Below, piece after piece: positions 28,708-37,203 of a stretch of 64,000 bases of DNA (positions are counted from its first letter, which is position 1; each line of letters begins with the position of its first letter). Under the pieces are notes generated by a model, which searched no databases, was not told the origin of the DNA, and was given only the letters and a program-made list of their open reading frames with translations. A program made the translations under genes and the position numbers. Origin of the DNA: Burkholderia sp. WP9 (GTDB lineage Bacteria > Pseudomonadota > Gammaproteobacteria > Burkholderiales > Burkholderiaceae); the NCBI RefSeq assembly GCF_900104795.1, contig NZ_FNTG01000002.1, positions 1,922,001-1,986,000 of the forward strand, read 5' to 3'.

Positions 28708-29058
28708 TTAGCCGAGCGCGCTCAGCACCAGTTCGTGCGAATGGCCGATCCATACGGCGGCGTCGCGGTGATCGCGCAGTGCGTCGCCGGTGTTGGGGTG
28801 CAGGAAGATATCCAGCGAGCCGTGATTCAGCGTGAGCCAGCCGACCAGATCGGCGAACTGGTCCTGCGTAAATGCAAGCTGATACGACCACATGGGATGC
28901 GGTCCGACCGGGCGCTCGTGAAAGCGGCCCATTTGCAGCTTGCCGCTCCAGTGCGCTTCGATCTGCTCGCGGAAGGTCCACGCGGCGTCGCGGGTGCTCG
29001 CATCGAAGTACACATGGGCGTGCCAGCTAGCGATGGCGGAAGTGTCGCGAAAGGTCAT
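28708..29058 (-). CDS. DOPA 4,5-dioxygenase family protein
   Basis: 116 residues with the His-rich signatures of this small extradiol dioxygenase family: WHAHVYFDA near the N-terminus, MGRFHERPVGPHPMWSYQLAF in the middle and LNHGSLDIFLHPNTGD near the end. Plant and fungal relatives cleave DOPA to betalamic-acid precursors; the bacterial role is not defined. Monocistronic on the minus strand, convergent with the HiPIP gene. Confidence 0.87.
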   Translation of the reverse strand: MTFRDTSAIASWHAHVYFDASTRDAAWTFREQIEAHWSGKLQMGRFHERPVGPHPMWSYQLAFTQDQFADLVGWLTLNHGSLDIFLHPNTGDALRDHRDAAVWIGHSHELVLSALG

Positions 29059-29093
29059 GGCAGGTCCGTTACGTATCAGTCTTTATCCGACAT

Positions 29094-29567
29094 TCATTCT
29101 GCTTCAATTTCCGCCGACGCGCGCGGCGCGCGCCTCATGTAAAACTGTCTCTCATCTTTGCCGACGATCTCGAAGCCGAGCCGCTCGTAGAGCCGCATCG
29201 CGGGATTGCCTTTGAGCACCTTGAGGGTGACCGGCAATGCGTCGGCCTGCGCGGCGCGCAATACCCAATGCAGCGCGCGTTCGCCGATGCCGCGCCCCTG
29301 AAGTGCCGGCGTGATCTGCAATTGCACGACGACCCATCCGGCGCCGGTGCGATGCGCCTTGAGCAAACCGGCCGGTTCGCCGTCGATGCAAATTACGCGC
29401 GCCGTGTCATAACGATGCAGCAGACGCGCGCGATGCTCGGTATCGTCCGACGGTTCGCCAACGCGCGCGAGGTGCTCAGTCATGGTCGCCTTGCGCAGAT
29501 CGAACAGGAAGGGTATGTCCGAGTCCAGCGCCGGGCGCAGGGTGAAGCCGGGTTCTTGAGCGGGCAT
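29094..29567 (-). CDS. GNAT-family N-acetyltransferase
   Basis: 157 residues of the GNAT fold. The acetyl-CoA loop Q-G-R-G-I-G lies in LQGRGIGERALHWVL, followed by the LKVLKGNPAMRLYERLGFE C-terminal signature. Substrate unknown. A GTG nine bases upstream is an alternative start; neither has a clear ribosome site. It lies 35 bases upstream of the dioxygenase-family gene on the same strand, so the two may form an operon. Confidence 0.85.
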   Translation of the reverse strand: MPAQEPGFTLRPALDSDIPFLFDLRKATMTEHLARVGEPSDDTEHRARLLHRYDTARVICIDGEPAGLLKAHRTGAGWVVVQLQITPALQGRGIGERALHWVLRAAQADALPVTLKVLKGNPAMRLYERLGFEIVGKDERQFYMRRAPRASAEIEAE

Positions 29568-29576
29568 GTTGGTCAC

Positions 29577-29944
29577 GTTGCCGGTGTGCCGGCGGCTAGT
29601 AAGAATGGTCGTGAATTGTCGCGCCAGCAGCGCTTTTTTACCACGCGGTTATGTGTGTGCCTCTCGACTTTGCAGTGCGCCGGTCGCGCCGATGCCGACA
29701 GTTGGCGGTCCGCGCCGCCGCGCAATCGCGTGCTGTCGCGTGGCTCGCCTCAGGCGTGATCGGCATTTGCGGCGCGCCAGTGGCACGGCGTCGTCAGGTC
29801 GCGTTGCAGTCGCCTCGGTTCACGCGACGCGTTGTGCCCTCATTGGCATGCGCTTTGCTTTTGCCTCATGCGCGAATTGCTGGCGCGGGCGGCCTCGAAG
29901 CCGGACCGTCAACAAAAATACGCCAACCTGGCATAACAACGAAA
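29577..29944. other. Intergenic region, no gene recognised
   Basis: About 370 bases between the GNAT start and the small hypothetical gene. Open frames cross it but have no family-like features. No stem-loop or operator stood out. Confidence 0.45.
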
Positions 29945-30301
29945 ATGCTGAATACGAAACCACACATGGTCACGCACGGGGTCGACGGCGACGCGATGAC
30001 GCTCGTCTTTTATCCCGACACCGGTTGTCTGCGCTTTGTCGATGCGCGCGGCATTTGCCACGAGCTTCGGCCGCCGCATTCCTGGTTTGCGATTTCGTCC
30101 GCATCGCGCGGCGTGCGCCGTAGCACGCAAGCCATGACGGAAGGGTTGAATGCATTGCTGCATGAGTTCTGCGCGAAACGTCCGCGCTGGTTGAGCGGTT
30201 CAGCGCGCCGACCGTCGCATGTGCCGTTGACGCTGTCGACGCACGCGCCGGTTCACGCGACAATGGCTCAGCTCACAACGAACGAGGCCGTGGCGCGATA
30301 G
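29945..30301 (+). CDS. Hypothetical protein
   Basis: 118 residues, not recognised. The first 60 residues (MTLVFYPDTGCLRFVDARGICHELRPP) look like a folded beta-rich segment; the C-terminal part is basic then Ser/Thr/Ala-rich. The ATG is preceded by an A-rich stretch (CAACGAAA) but no clear SD. A DUF1488-type small gene follows 114 bases later. The longer in-frame extension upstream is judged non-coding because its composition is Arg-rich shadow-like. Confidence 0.55.
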   Translation: MLNTKPHMVTHGVDGDAMTLVFYPDTGCLRFVDARGICHELRPPHSWFAISSASRGVRRSTQAMTEGLNALLHEFCAKRPRWLSGSARRPSHVPLTLSTHAPVHATMAQLTTNEAVAR

Positions 30302-30415
30302 GGTGCATCTGATCAGCCGAAAAACTCAGCGCGTGGCTTTGCGTGCGTATTCAGTTTCTTCCGGTGTCGTTCGTTCAACACGGCGAGCGGCTTAACGAAC
30401 TTTGCGAGGTGGGCT

Positions 30416-30688
30416 ATGGAGATTATCGAGCTTGAGCCAAGCGTCTCGGCAGACGGACGCGCGGTGATTTTCCAGCTTTCGACGCGAGGACGGGACCTCG
30501 AGTGCGCCGTCACGCGTGAGGCCTTGGAGCAGCATTTCTGGCTGCAACGCGACGCCGGCGAGGAGCGCGTATTGAAGACTTTCGCGGACGGGCGCAAACG
30601 CATCACCGCTGTGGCGGAGAGAAAGATGCTGGCGCGGCCGGGCGAAAAAGTGCTGCTGACGATCAGCGACTTCGTCGCTCGAGGTTGA
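30416..30688 (+). CDS. DUF1488-type small protein
   Basis: 90 residues resembling the DUF1488 family of short, uncharacterised proteobacterial proteins: a beta-rich start (PSVSADGRAVIFQLSTRGRDLECAVTREALEQHF) followed by KRITAVAERKML. No catalytic motif is visible. Stands between two hypothetical regions; a hairpin at 30765-30790 lies 76 bases after its stop. Confidence 0.7.
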   Translation: MEIIELEPSVSADGRAVIFQLSTRGRDLECAVTREALEQHFWLQRDAGEERVLKTFADGRKRITAVAERKMLARPGEKVLLTISDFVARG

Positions 30689-30764
30689 TGACCCGGCCCG
30701 ACGGGAGCGCGAGAGTTGTCCGCGCGGTGTCGCGTCGGTTAATCGCACCCACTCGAAAATGAAC

Positions 30765-30790
30765 GAGCGACGGCGAAGGCGCCGTCGCTC
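30765..30790. terminator. Perfect 11-bp hairpin, possible terminator
   Basis: GAGCGACGGCG and CGCCGTCGCTC pair perfectly around a 4-base loop. There is no strong T-run on either strand (the minus strand continues with GTTCATTTTCG), so it may be a weak terminator or an RNA-stabilising hairpin for the DUF1488 transcript. Confidence 0.4.
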
Positions 30791-31235
30791 ATGTCTGAGG
30801 AAATCGGCCTGTTACGCCGATTCGCCAAACTGGCCTGCCAATTCCCCTCGCTTCGCGCAATTGCATTCGCAAGTGCCGGCATACACTGTTTTCCATGGCG
30901 CGACAAATCACCGAGCCCATCGACGCGGTCTTCCCCCGCGTTGTTTTGAACCGTACCGTTGATGGCAGTTTGCCGCGGTTGTGGTACGCGGCAGGGCAGT
31001 AAAGCAGTAGGTAAGAGAAGCAATGCAAACGGCGCGCGATCCATGAATTAGCGCGTGAATCAGCAGGGGGTTGCAGTCAGGCGATGTTGAAGGCGAAGGA
31101 CCCGGCTGTGATGCAGCAGTAGTTCAAGAAACAACAGCTTTTCGCAGATGTAGTTCAAGTAGCAACTCTGTTAGTTTGTGGTGGTGAAGGTCGGCAAGCA
31201 TCCACGCGCGAGTACGACTGTTCCATCCTGTCCGA
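30791..31235. other. Gene-free region leading to an orphan terminator
   Basis: About 445 bases without a credible protein gene on either strand. The right half contains the 10-base direct repeat GTAGTTCAAG (31119-31128 and 31150-31159). It ends in a strong terminator that no protein gene explains, so part of it may be a small RNA gene. Confidence 0.5.
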
Positions 31236-31267
31236 CCCTGTTCCTTCGCGGGAACAGGGTTTTTTTT
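31050..31267 (+). ncRNA. Candidate small RNA ending at an intrinsic terminator
   Basis: Inferred only from the strong plus-strand terminator at 31236-31267 lying more than 540 bases after the previous stop codon, with no open frame reaching it that looks coding. The 5' end is not known and is set arbitrarily. A short direct repeat, GTAGTTCAAG, occurs twice inside and could be an unpaired contact site. Confidence 0.35.
31236..31267 (+). terminator. Strong Rho-independent terminator
   Basis: The stem CCCTGTTCC / GGAACAGGG (9 bp, loop TTCGC plus one G) is followed at once by eight T residues. This is the clearest intrinsic terminator in the window, and it acts on the plus strand. Confidence 0.85.
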
Positions 31268-31558
31268 CGTCTCGTTGCGCGGCAAGGCTTGCAATCGGCG
31301 GGTTCGAACCGATATGCCGGCGTTGCACTGCGTTTTTTGCGGCGGCACCGGACAAGCGGCCGGCTGCGCGCTGTGACGCACGCTGCATCTAAACAGGACT
31401 TGAGGTCGTTTAAGTCTGTCTTAATAGTTGCTTGCCATGATGGCCACACAGACTCGCTTCGGGCCTGTCGAGCCGCCGGCGTATCGGCGGCGATTGCCGC
31501 CGTTGAACGCAAGAATCCGGTGGCGAAGCCGAGAGTTAGAGAAGGAGGTTGAACCGAT
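31268..31558. other. Upstream region of the 31559 gene
   Basis: About 290 bases with no convincing gene. A weak promoter-like pair TTGAGG (31400) and AATAGT (31423), 17 bases apart, lies before the next gene. Confidence in that promoter is low. Confidence 0.35.
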
Positions 31559-32032
31559 ATGTCCAGTAAATCGCGAGTCCGCAAGCACAACCAGCCGGCC
31601 ATGTCCCCGCTGTTGCGTGCGCTGACCTATAGCCGCACCGCTCATGAGCCGGTCACCGCGGCGATGCTTCTGCAGTGCTACACCGCCCTCGATGCATTCC
31701 GCCACGGCCACGGCTCGCGGAATCTGCACATGACCTTGAGCCGGCATTTACTGGTGTCGCAAGAGCTTGCGCGGCTCGGTCTCGGCGAGGACGCGATTGC
31801 CGACATCGAAAGCGCACATGCCGCGATGGTTCAACTCGACGCGCGTGAACTCGGCGAAGGCGCATGGGCTTTGGAAGACGGCGAATACGCCCGCTTGTGC
31901 ACGGCGCTGGAGATTCTCGACGCGCAACTGTCCGTGGCATCGTTGAGCGAGATTGCGAGCGCGGAAGCGAAAATGATTGAAGGACTGATGAGGTCCGCGC
32001 AGGTTCAGGCGATTGCAGAAGCTGCTGCCTGA
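31559..32032 (+). CDS. Conserved-looking hypothetical helical protein
   Basis: 157 residues, not assigned to a family with confidence. It is mostly alpha-helical in character (SPLLRALTYSRTAHEPVTAAMLLQCYTALDAFRHG, then acidic Ala-rich helices). The ATG has an excellent SD (AAGGAGG, about 9 bases upstream), and a clean terminator follows the stop by about 50 bases, so it is a self-contained transcription unit. No membrane segment, signal peptide or catalytic motif is seen. Confidence 0.78.
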   Translation: MSSKSRVRKHNQPAMSPLLRALTYSRTAHEPVTAAMLLQCYTALDAFRHGHGSRNLHMTLSRHLLVSQELARLGLGEDAIADIESAHAAMVQLDARELGEGAWALEDGEYARLCTALEILDAQLSVASLSEIASAEAKMIEGLMRSAQVQAIAEAAA

Positions 32033-32083
32033 GGAGCAGGGTGGCCTGGTTAGGCTATTTCCTTTCTGGTTCGCGCAAATGAA

Positions 32084-32106
32084 ACGCCCCCATGGGGCGT
32101 TTTTTT
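32084..32106 (+). terminator. Rho-independent terminator
   Basis: ACGCCCC / GGGGCGT stem with loop CAT, followed by six T. It ends the transcript of the 157-residue hypothetical gene. Confidence 0.8.
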
Positions 32107-32185
32107 CAAACCTCGCATCGACGTGCGGATATTACGAGTCTCCGTAAGGCGCCCTTTGCGCAGCCATGACAGCGCCGCAACTGGT

Positions 32186-32214
32186 TTGCTGGAGTCATCC
32201 GCGCTTGTTAGACT
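32186..32214 (+). promoter_or_regulatory. Sigma-70-like promoter for the DGPF gene
   Basis: TTGCTG (32186-32191) and TAGACT (32209-32214) are separated by 17 bases and lie about 90 bases before the first DGPF gene. This would give housekeeping transcription of that gene, separate from the ECF-type promoter further on. Confidence 0.5.
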
Positions 32215-32301
32215 GCCTCTCGCAAACCGGCCGTGAGCGCGATTTCTCCCTCTTACGCTTCCAGGGCGTTCACGTTTGCGACGCGATCAATCGGAGACGC
32301 C

Positions 32302-32655
32302 ATGTCTTATATGCTGCTCATCGTCGAACCCCCGAACCAACGCATTGAACGCGGTGAAGCTGCGGGCCGCGAAGTCTACGACCAGATGGTCCGTTTCGCC
32401 GCCGATCTGAAAGAGCGCGGCAAACTGGTCGCAGTCGAGTCGCTCACGTCCTCTAGCGACGCGGTCCGAGTGCAGGTCCGCGACGGCCAGCCGAAACTGC
32501 TCGACGGCCCGTTCGCCGAGGCTAAAGAGATGATCGGCGGGTTCTTCCTCCTCAACTGCGATACCCGTGAAGAAGCCGTGGCTATCGCCCAAGCTTGCCC
32601 GGCGGCCACGTGGTGCACCGTCGAAGTCCGCAAGCTCGGACCTTGTTTCGCCTAG
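32302..32655 (+). CDS. DGPF-domain (YCII-related) protein 1
   Basis: 117 residues. The hallmark LLDGPFAEAKEMIGGFFLLN is at about 65-85, in a ferredoxin-like alpha/beta YCII domain starting MSYMLLIVEPP. GGAG precedes the ATG. DGPF proteins are of unknown biochemical function but are the characteristic neighbours of ECF42 sigma factors, as here: DGPF1, DGPF2, VOC protein and sigma factor follow one another on one strand. The family is thought to act in metabolism or stress under the sigma factor's control. Confidence 0.88.
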   Translation: MSYMLLIVEPPNQRIERGEAAGREVYDQMVRFAADLKERGKLVAVESLTSSSDAVRVQVRDGQPKLLDGPFAEAKEMIGGFFLLNCDTREEAVAIAQACPAATWCTVEVRKLGPCFA

Positions 32656-32711
32656 GCGATACGCGCATCGATAGCGTTGTCTCGGGGTTTTCCCTGGTGG
32701 GTCGGCAGGCG

Positions 32712-32738
32712 TGTCGATCCGGCCGCGCGTTGCTCGTC
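32712..32738 (+). promoter_or_regulatory. Candidate ECF42-type promoter (TGTCGA-N17-CGTC)
   Basis: TGTCGA at 32712-32717 and CGTC at 32735-32738, 17 bases apart, lie about 65 bases before DGPF gene 2. The reported ECF42 target has TGTCGA at -35 and CG(A/T)C at -10, which this matches. It predicts that the sigma factor encoded three genes downstream transcribes its own cassette. Confidence 0.6.
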
Positions 32739-32802
32739 GTGTGAGTAAGAAGCCTCCCAGTTTGTGCGGCTTTCCCTCTCACAACGAATTGGAGTAACGG
32801 CG

Positions 32803-33216
32803 ATGCGATTCATGATCCTTGTAAAAGCGACGGCCGCGAGCGAAGCCGGGGAGATGCCGGAAGCGTCCCTCATGGCCGCAATGGGCGCGTACCACGAAGA
32901 ACTGGCGAAAGCCGGCGTGCTGCTCGACGCCACCGGTCTGCAACCGAGTTCTAAAGGCTGGCGCATACGCTACAGCGGCGGCAAGCGTTCGGTGGTCGAC
33001 GGCCCGTTTGCGGAAACCAAGGAACTGCTTGCCGGCTACACGCTGATCCAGGTGCGCTCGCGTGAAGAAGCCATGGAATGGGCGCGGCGTTTTCCGGCGC
33101 CGTTCGGCGAGCAAGCCGACGGCGAAATCGAAGTGCGTCAGTTGTTCGAACTCGACGACTTCGAGCCCGGCCCCGAGCTGGACCGCTTCCGCGAACTGGA
33201 AGCCGGCAAGCGCTGA
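32803..33216 (+). CDS. DGPF-domain (YCII-related) protein 2
   Basis: 137 residues with the DGPF signature in VVDGPFAETKELLAGYTLIQV (about 65-85) and a conserved start MRFMILVKAT. The C-terminal tail is acidic (FELDDFEPGPELDRF). It is paralogous to the upstream DGPF protein but longer and more typical of those found beside ECF42 sigma factors. The start is fixed by the preceding GGAG and by the family N-terminus. Confidence 0.9.
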   Translation: MRFMILVKATAASEAGEMPEASLMAAMGAYHEELAKAGVLLDATGLQPSSKGWRIRYSGGKRSVVDGPFAETKELLAGYTLIQVRSREEAMEWARRFPAPFGEQADGEIEVRQLFELDDFEPGPELDRFRELEAGKR

Positions 33217-33342
33217 GGCGGGAACGGAAACGCGCTGAACGCGGCGCAGGGCTGCTGACGCGGCGCAACTGGCGCAACGTGCGCACTGAGCGTAGTGCGT
33301 GGTGAGAGCCGTGCGACCGCAACCTCATCAATGGACTCCATC

Positions 33343-33750
33343 ATGCATAAGCAGATCTACGTCAATCTCGCGGTGAATGACCTCGAACGGTCGAAAGCCT
33401 TTTTCAGCGCGATCGGCTTGAGGTTCGAGCCGCAATTCACGAACGAGCAGGCGGCCTGTCTGATCCTCGGCGAAAACATCTACGCGATGTTGCTGGTCAA
33501 GGACCTGTTCAAGTCGTTCACGCGCAAATCGCTGTGCGACCCGAAGGAGAGCACGGAGGCGCTGGTGGGCCTGTCGTGTGAAAGCCGGGAAGAGGTGGAT
33601 GCGATGGTCGCGCGAGCGCTCGCCGCGGGCGGCGCGATACCGCGCGCGCCGCAGGATTATGGTTTCATGTACGGGCATGGCTTCGAAGATATCGACGGCC
33701 ACATCTGGGAGCTCATCTACATGGACCCGAACGCCAAGGCGGCGGGCTGA
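33343..33750 (+). CDS. VOC-family (glyoxalase/dioxygenase superfamily) protein
   Basis: 135 residues with paired beta-alpha-beta-beta-beta modules: KQIYVNLAVNDLERSKAFFSAIG at the start and GFEDIDGHIWELIYMDP at the end, where the E (WEL) is a usual metal ligand. The family includes lyases, isomerases and antibiotic-binding proteins, so function is open. Another ATG 12 bases upstream (MDSIMHKQ) may be the start. It is part of the ECF42 cassette and ends 3 bases before the sigma factor start. Confidence 0.87.
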   Translation: MHKQIYVNLAVNDLERSKAFFSAIGLRFEPQFTNEQAACLILGENIYAMLLVKDLFKSFTRKSLCDPKESTEALVGLSCESREEVDAMVARALAAGGAIPRAPQDYGFMYGHGFEDIDGHIWELIYMDPNAKAAG

Positions 33751-33753
33751 CGC

Positions 33754-35028
33754 GTGACGACGGCAGCCACCCACCGTGCCATCGAGGCAGTCTGGCGGAT
33801 CGAATCCGCCAAGGTCATCGCCCACGTCGCGCGAATCGTGCGTGACGTGGGGCTCGCCGAAGAACTGGCGCAAGACGCCCTGGTGGCCGCGCTCGAACAT
33901 TGGCCCGACGCGGGCGTGCCCGACAATCCTGGAGCGTGGCTGATGGCGACCGCAAAGAACCGCGCCCTCGACCGCTTGCGGCAGGAAGCGTTGCATGCTC
34001 GCAAGCATCAGGAGCTGGGTCACGATCTCGACGCGCTGGAGGCTCATCTCGTGCCCGATTTCGTCGATGCCCTCGATGCCGCTCGCGCCGACGATATCGG
34101 CGACGATCTGCTGCGGCTGGTGTTCACCGCGTGCCATCCGGTGCTCTCCACCGACGCGCGCGTCGCGCTCACCCTGCGGCTGCTCGGCGGCCTCACCACG
34201 GACGAAATCGCGCGCGCGTTTCTCGTGCCGGAGCCGACCATCGCACAGCGTATCGTGCGCGCCAAGCGCACGCTCTCGGCCGCCAAGGTGCCGTTCGAAG
34301 TGCCCCAGGCGGACGCGCGCGCGCCGCGGCTCGCCTCGGTGCTGCAAGTCATCTATCTGATTTTCAACGAAGGCTATTCGGCCACTGCCGGCGACGACTG
34401 GATGCGTCCGGCGCTATGCGAGGAAGCGCTGCGGCTTGGCCGCGTGCTGAGCGGTCTCGTGCCGGATGAGAGCGAAGTGCATGGCCTTGTCGCGCTGATG
34501 GAAATTCAGGCGTCGCGCACGCATGCACGCACGGATGCGCGAGGCCGCCCCGTGCTGCTGCTCGATCAGGACCGCAGCCGCTGGGATCCACTGCTGATCC
34601 GTCGCGGGCTCGCCGCGCTCGACAGCGCGCATGCGTTGGGCGGCGCGAGCGGCCCCTACGCGCTGCAGGCGGCGCTTGCAGCGTGTCATGCGCGTGCGCG
34701 TCGCGCGGACGATACCGACTGGGTGCAGATCGTCGCGTTGTATGACGCGCTTTCACAGGTGGCGCCGTCGCCGGTGGTCGAGTTGAATCGCGCGGTGGCG
34801 GTCGGCATGGCGTTCGGCCCGGCTGCCGGACTGGAGATCGTCGACGTGCTGGCAACCGATGCCGCGCTCGCGAACTACCACTGGTTGCCGAGCGTGCGTG
34901 GCGATCTGCTGGCGAAACTCGGCCGCGTGGATGAGGCGCGTGCCGAATTCGAACGTGCGGCCGGTATGACGCGCAATGCGCGTGAGCGCGAATTGTTGCT
35001 CGAGCGTGCGCGCGGCATTGCACATTGA
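33754..35028 (+). CDS. ECF42-type sigma factor with C-terminal TPR-like extension
   Basis: 424 residues, far longer than a plain ECF sigma factor (about 190). Sigma-2 occupies about 10-75 and sigma-4 about 120-175 (LTTDEIARAFLVPEPTIAQRIVRAKR). A helical C-terminal half (about 190-424) holds TPR-like repeats, including the LNRAVAVGMAFGPAAGLEIVD segment. This is the ECF42/SigJ-like layout, which has no anti-sigma partner and is thought to be controlled by its own C-terminal region. The GTG start lies 3 bases after the VOC stop, so translation is probably coupled. It forms one cassette with two DGPF genes and a VOC gene. Confidence 0.92.
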   Translation: MTTAATHRAIEAVWRIESAKVIAHVARIVRDVGLAEELAQDALVAALEHWPDAGVPDNPGAWLMATAKNRALDRLRQEALHARKHQELGHDLDALEAHLVPDFVDALDAARADDIGDDLLRLVFTACHPVLSTDARVALTLRLLGGLTTDEIARAFLVPEPTIAQRIVRAKRTLSAAKVPFEVPQADARAPRLASVLQVIYLIFNEGYSATAGDDWMRPALCEEALRLGRVLSGLVPDESEVHGLVALMEIQASRTHARTDARGRPVLLLDQDRSRWDPLLIRRGLAALDSAHALGGASGPYALQAALAACHARARRADDTDWVQIVALYDALSQVAPSPVVELNRAVAVGMAFGPAAGLEIVDVLATDAALANYHWLPSVRGDLLAKLGRVDEARAEFERAAGMTRNARERELLLERARGIAH

Positions 35029-35064
35029 GTCTTGCCGCGTGAAGCGCCGATGCAAGCCGCCGTA

Positions 35065-35757
35065 TCAGACGGCGCACGCCCTAAGCAGATAAAACTCCCG
35101 CGGGCCATACTGCTGCGGCGGGTCGCTGAGCGGCTCGACGAAGCGGGTGATGCCGATCCGATCGAAACCCGCGGCCACGCAGGCGGCCTCCAGCGCCGTT
35201 GCGTCATGCACCGTGAAGCCGTACTCGGCAAACGGCATCTCAATCGCGGCACCCGGCGTGATGGCCGCGATCACCAGCGTGCCGTCCACTTGCAACACGC
35301 GGCGAATCTCCGCCAGGCCGGCGGTCAGGTCGGGCCAGAAGCACGTACTGTTGATCGTGACGGCCTTGTCGAACGAAGCGGCGGCGAACGGCATGGCGGC
35401 GACGTCCGCGGTTTCGAGCCTGACCTGGCCGTCGCGCACGAAAGCCGCGTTGCGGCAACGAGCGACGGCGATCATGGTAGGCGATAGATCGATACCGGTG
35501 AAACGCAGCCTCGCGGCCTGATCGAGCACGTAGGCGATATGCCCGCCGTTGCCGAGGCCAACTTCGAGCACGCGCTCGTTTGCGTGCAGATCGAGCAGAT
35601 CGAATGCCGTTTCGATAACCGCGCGATTCGAGCGTTCCAGCATGTCGCCGACCGCTATGCCGATCTTGCCTGCCGGGCAGCCGAGCTGGGGAAGGAGAAT
35701 GTTTGCTTCGAGGTTGGCGGTCGTCACCTCGTCTGACGGATCAATAGTTTCTCTCAC
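35065..35757 (-). CDS. Class I SAM-dependent methyltransferase
   Basis: 230 residues. The SAM motif I is VLEVGLGNGGHIAYV, followed by FTGIDLS (motif II region), ETADVAAMPFAAASFDKAV and EIRRVLQVDGTLVIA. The substrate is not predictable. The GTG start is supported by GGAGG 8 bases upstream. It is convergent with the sigma factor gene and stands alone. Confidence 0.88.
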   Translation of the reverse strand: MRETIDPSDEVTTANLEANILLPQLGCPAGKIGIAVGDMLERSNRAVIETAFDLLDLHANERVLEVGLGNGGHIAYVLDQAARLRFTGIDLSPTMIAVARCRNAAFVRDGQVRLETADVAAMPFAAASFDKAVTINSTCFWPDLTAGLAEIRRVLQVDGTLVIAAITPGAAIEMPFAEYGFTVHDATALEAACVAAGFDRIGITRFVEPLSDPPQQYGPREFYLLRACAV

Positions 35758-35945
35758 AGCGATTCCTCCATGACAGATCGTGCCGGATGTGACGTTCGCT
35801 GCAGGGGTGCGAACAGTAATACGGCATCCTTAATTTATGTCATGAAGCTGCGCCGTGCTTATCTCTTTATTGCTGGCGTTGATGGAGGCGAGACTGCGTG
35901 CAAAACAGTATTTAACACGCGTCTCGAGATTAGGGACTGCTGAAG

Positions 35946-36563
35946 CTATCGTATCAATTGACGCACACCCAACGCGACGATCAGCCCGCCGCAAACGCGG
36001 TCGATCCATGCCTTGCAGCGGCGATAGGCGCTGGCAATCCGCGCGTGCGACAAGGTGAGCGCAACGAACCCATACCAGCTGCTTGCCACCACGCACACCA
36101 TGCCGAGCATTGCGGCAAACGTGCCGACGCCGACGTGTGCCGGCATGGCGGAGGAGAACACCGCGGCGAAGAACGCCATCGACTTCGGATTCGCGATGTT
36201 GGTGGCAAAGCCTTGCGCGAATGCCTGACGGAAACCGCCGCTCGCCGCATGCATGCTGCCAGCCGGCTTGCCCGCCGATGCATTGACGATCAGACGTCCG
36301 CCGAACCAGATCAGGTAGCCGGCGCCGGCCACCTTGACTGCCAGCGCGAGCCACGGAAAAGCCGTGAACACAATGCCGACGCCGAGAATCGCACAGCTTG
36401 CCCAGAACAGATTGACCAGCACGATGCCGCCGACCATCGCGAGCGCTTCGACTCGCGTCGCCGATGCGGCCTTATGCGCGACCGCGACGAAGTTCGGGCC
36501 GGGGATCACCACGCCGGCCACATACACCGAAAAAACGCCTAGAACGGCGGACCCATCAATCAC
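35946..36563 (-). CDS. LysE-family amino acid exporter
   Basis: 205 residues with about six hydrophobic segments and the LysE/RhtB N-terminal pattern (VYVAGVVIPGPNFVAVAHKAAS). These inner-membrane proteins export amino acids or their analogues. The GTG start has GGGAG upstream. No regulator is adjacent. Substrate unknown. Confidence 0.87.
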   Translation of the reverse strand: MIDGSAVLGVFSVYVAGVVIPGPNFVAVAHKAASATRVEALAMVGGIVLVNLFWASCAILGVGIVFTAFPWLALAVKVAGAGYLIWFGGRLIVNASAGKPAGSMHAASGGFRQAFAQGFATNIANPKSMAFFAAVFSSAMPAHVGVGTFAAMLGMVCVVASSWYGFVALTLSHARIASAYRRCKAWIDRVCGGLIVALGVRQLIR

Positions 36564-36624
36564 GCTTCACTCCCTTCATTTGCGCCGCGCAGCCAACCAC
36601 GGCGGCTGTGCGGCCCTTGATCCA

Positions 36625-37203
36625 TCAAGCCGAGAAAAACGCCAGGGCGCCGGTGATCACGCCCGCTCCCGCCACCACGAACGAGAGATTGCGCAGCCAC
36701 TTCTTGCGGGTCAGCAACGTGATCGCGCACAGGGCAATCGCCACCTGGATCAGCGTGGTGGCCTGTGCCCAACGATGATGGCCGTGCAGAAGCGTTTCAC
36801 TCTTCACGTCGTTATCGACGACTTCCTTTTCTATGGCTTCGGCCTTCGCGCGGATCGGCTCTTTCTGCTGCTTGTATTTATCGACGTCGGCGAGGAATTT
36901 CGCATGCGCGTCGGTATTCGCGGCGGAGAGCGCCGCGCCGAGTTCGGCGAGGTTCTGCTTCTCGCCCTTCGCCTGGTAATAGTTCCACTGGTTCGACGCT
37001 TCGGTCTTTTTGATCGCGGCTTCGTTCTTGTAATACAGCGCGAGGTTTTCGCTGTTGCCGCTCTGATAGGCGCACAGCGCACCAATCGTTGCGAGGATGG
37101 CCGTGATCACGGCCATGCGGCTTGCGAACGGGTCCGCGTCGTGATGGCCGGCGTGTTCCACGGCATGGTCGTGCGGACCATGTACTTCGTATTCTTCAGG
37201 CAT
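36625..37203 (-). CDS. DUF4337-type membrane protein
   Basis: 192 residues. A His-rich soluble start (HGPHDHAVEHAGHHDADPF) is followed by a membrane segment (MAVITAILATIGALCAYQSG), a long charged helical middle with coiled-coil character (about 55-130), and two membrane segments near the end. This matches the DUF4337 family of unknown function. The start is the ATG at the conserved MPEEYEVHGPHDH. The His cluster could bind metal, but no evidence beyond composition is available. Confidence 0.83.
   Translation of the reverse strand: MPEEYEVHGPHDHAVEHAGHHDADPFASRMAVITAILATIGALCAYQSGNSENLALYYKNEAAIKKTEASNQWNYYQAKGEKQNLAELGAALSAANTDAHAKFLADVDKYKQQKEPIRAKAEAIEKEVVDNDVKSETLLHGHHRWAQATTLIQVAIALCAITLLTRKKWLRNLSFVVAGAGVITGALAFFSA

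Noticed and set aside
30739..31044. 101-residue minus-strand open frame
   Set aside because: No ribosome site, no recognisable domain, and it crosses the perfect hairpin at 30765-30790.
31295..31312. GGTTCGAACC motif resembling a tRNA T-loop
   Set aside because: The flanking bases do not form a T-stem, acceptor stem or anticodon arm, so it is not a tRNA gene.
31178..31552. 124-residue open frame in the gap before the 157-residue hypothetical gene
   Set aside because: It runs straight through the strong terminator at 31236-31267 and has no family-like sequence.
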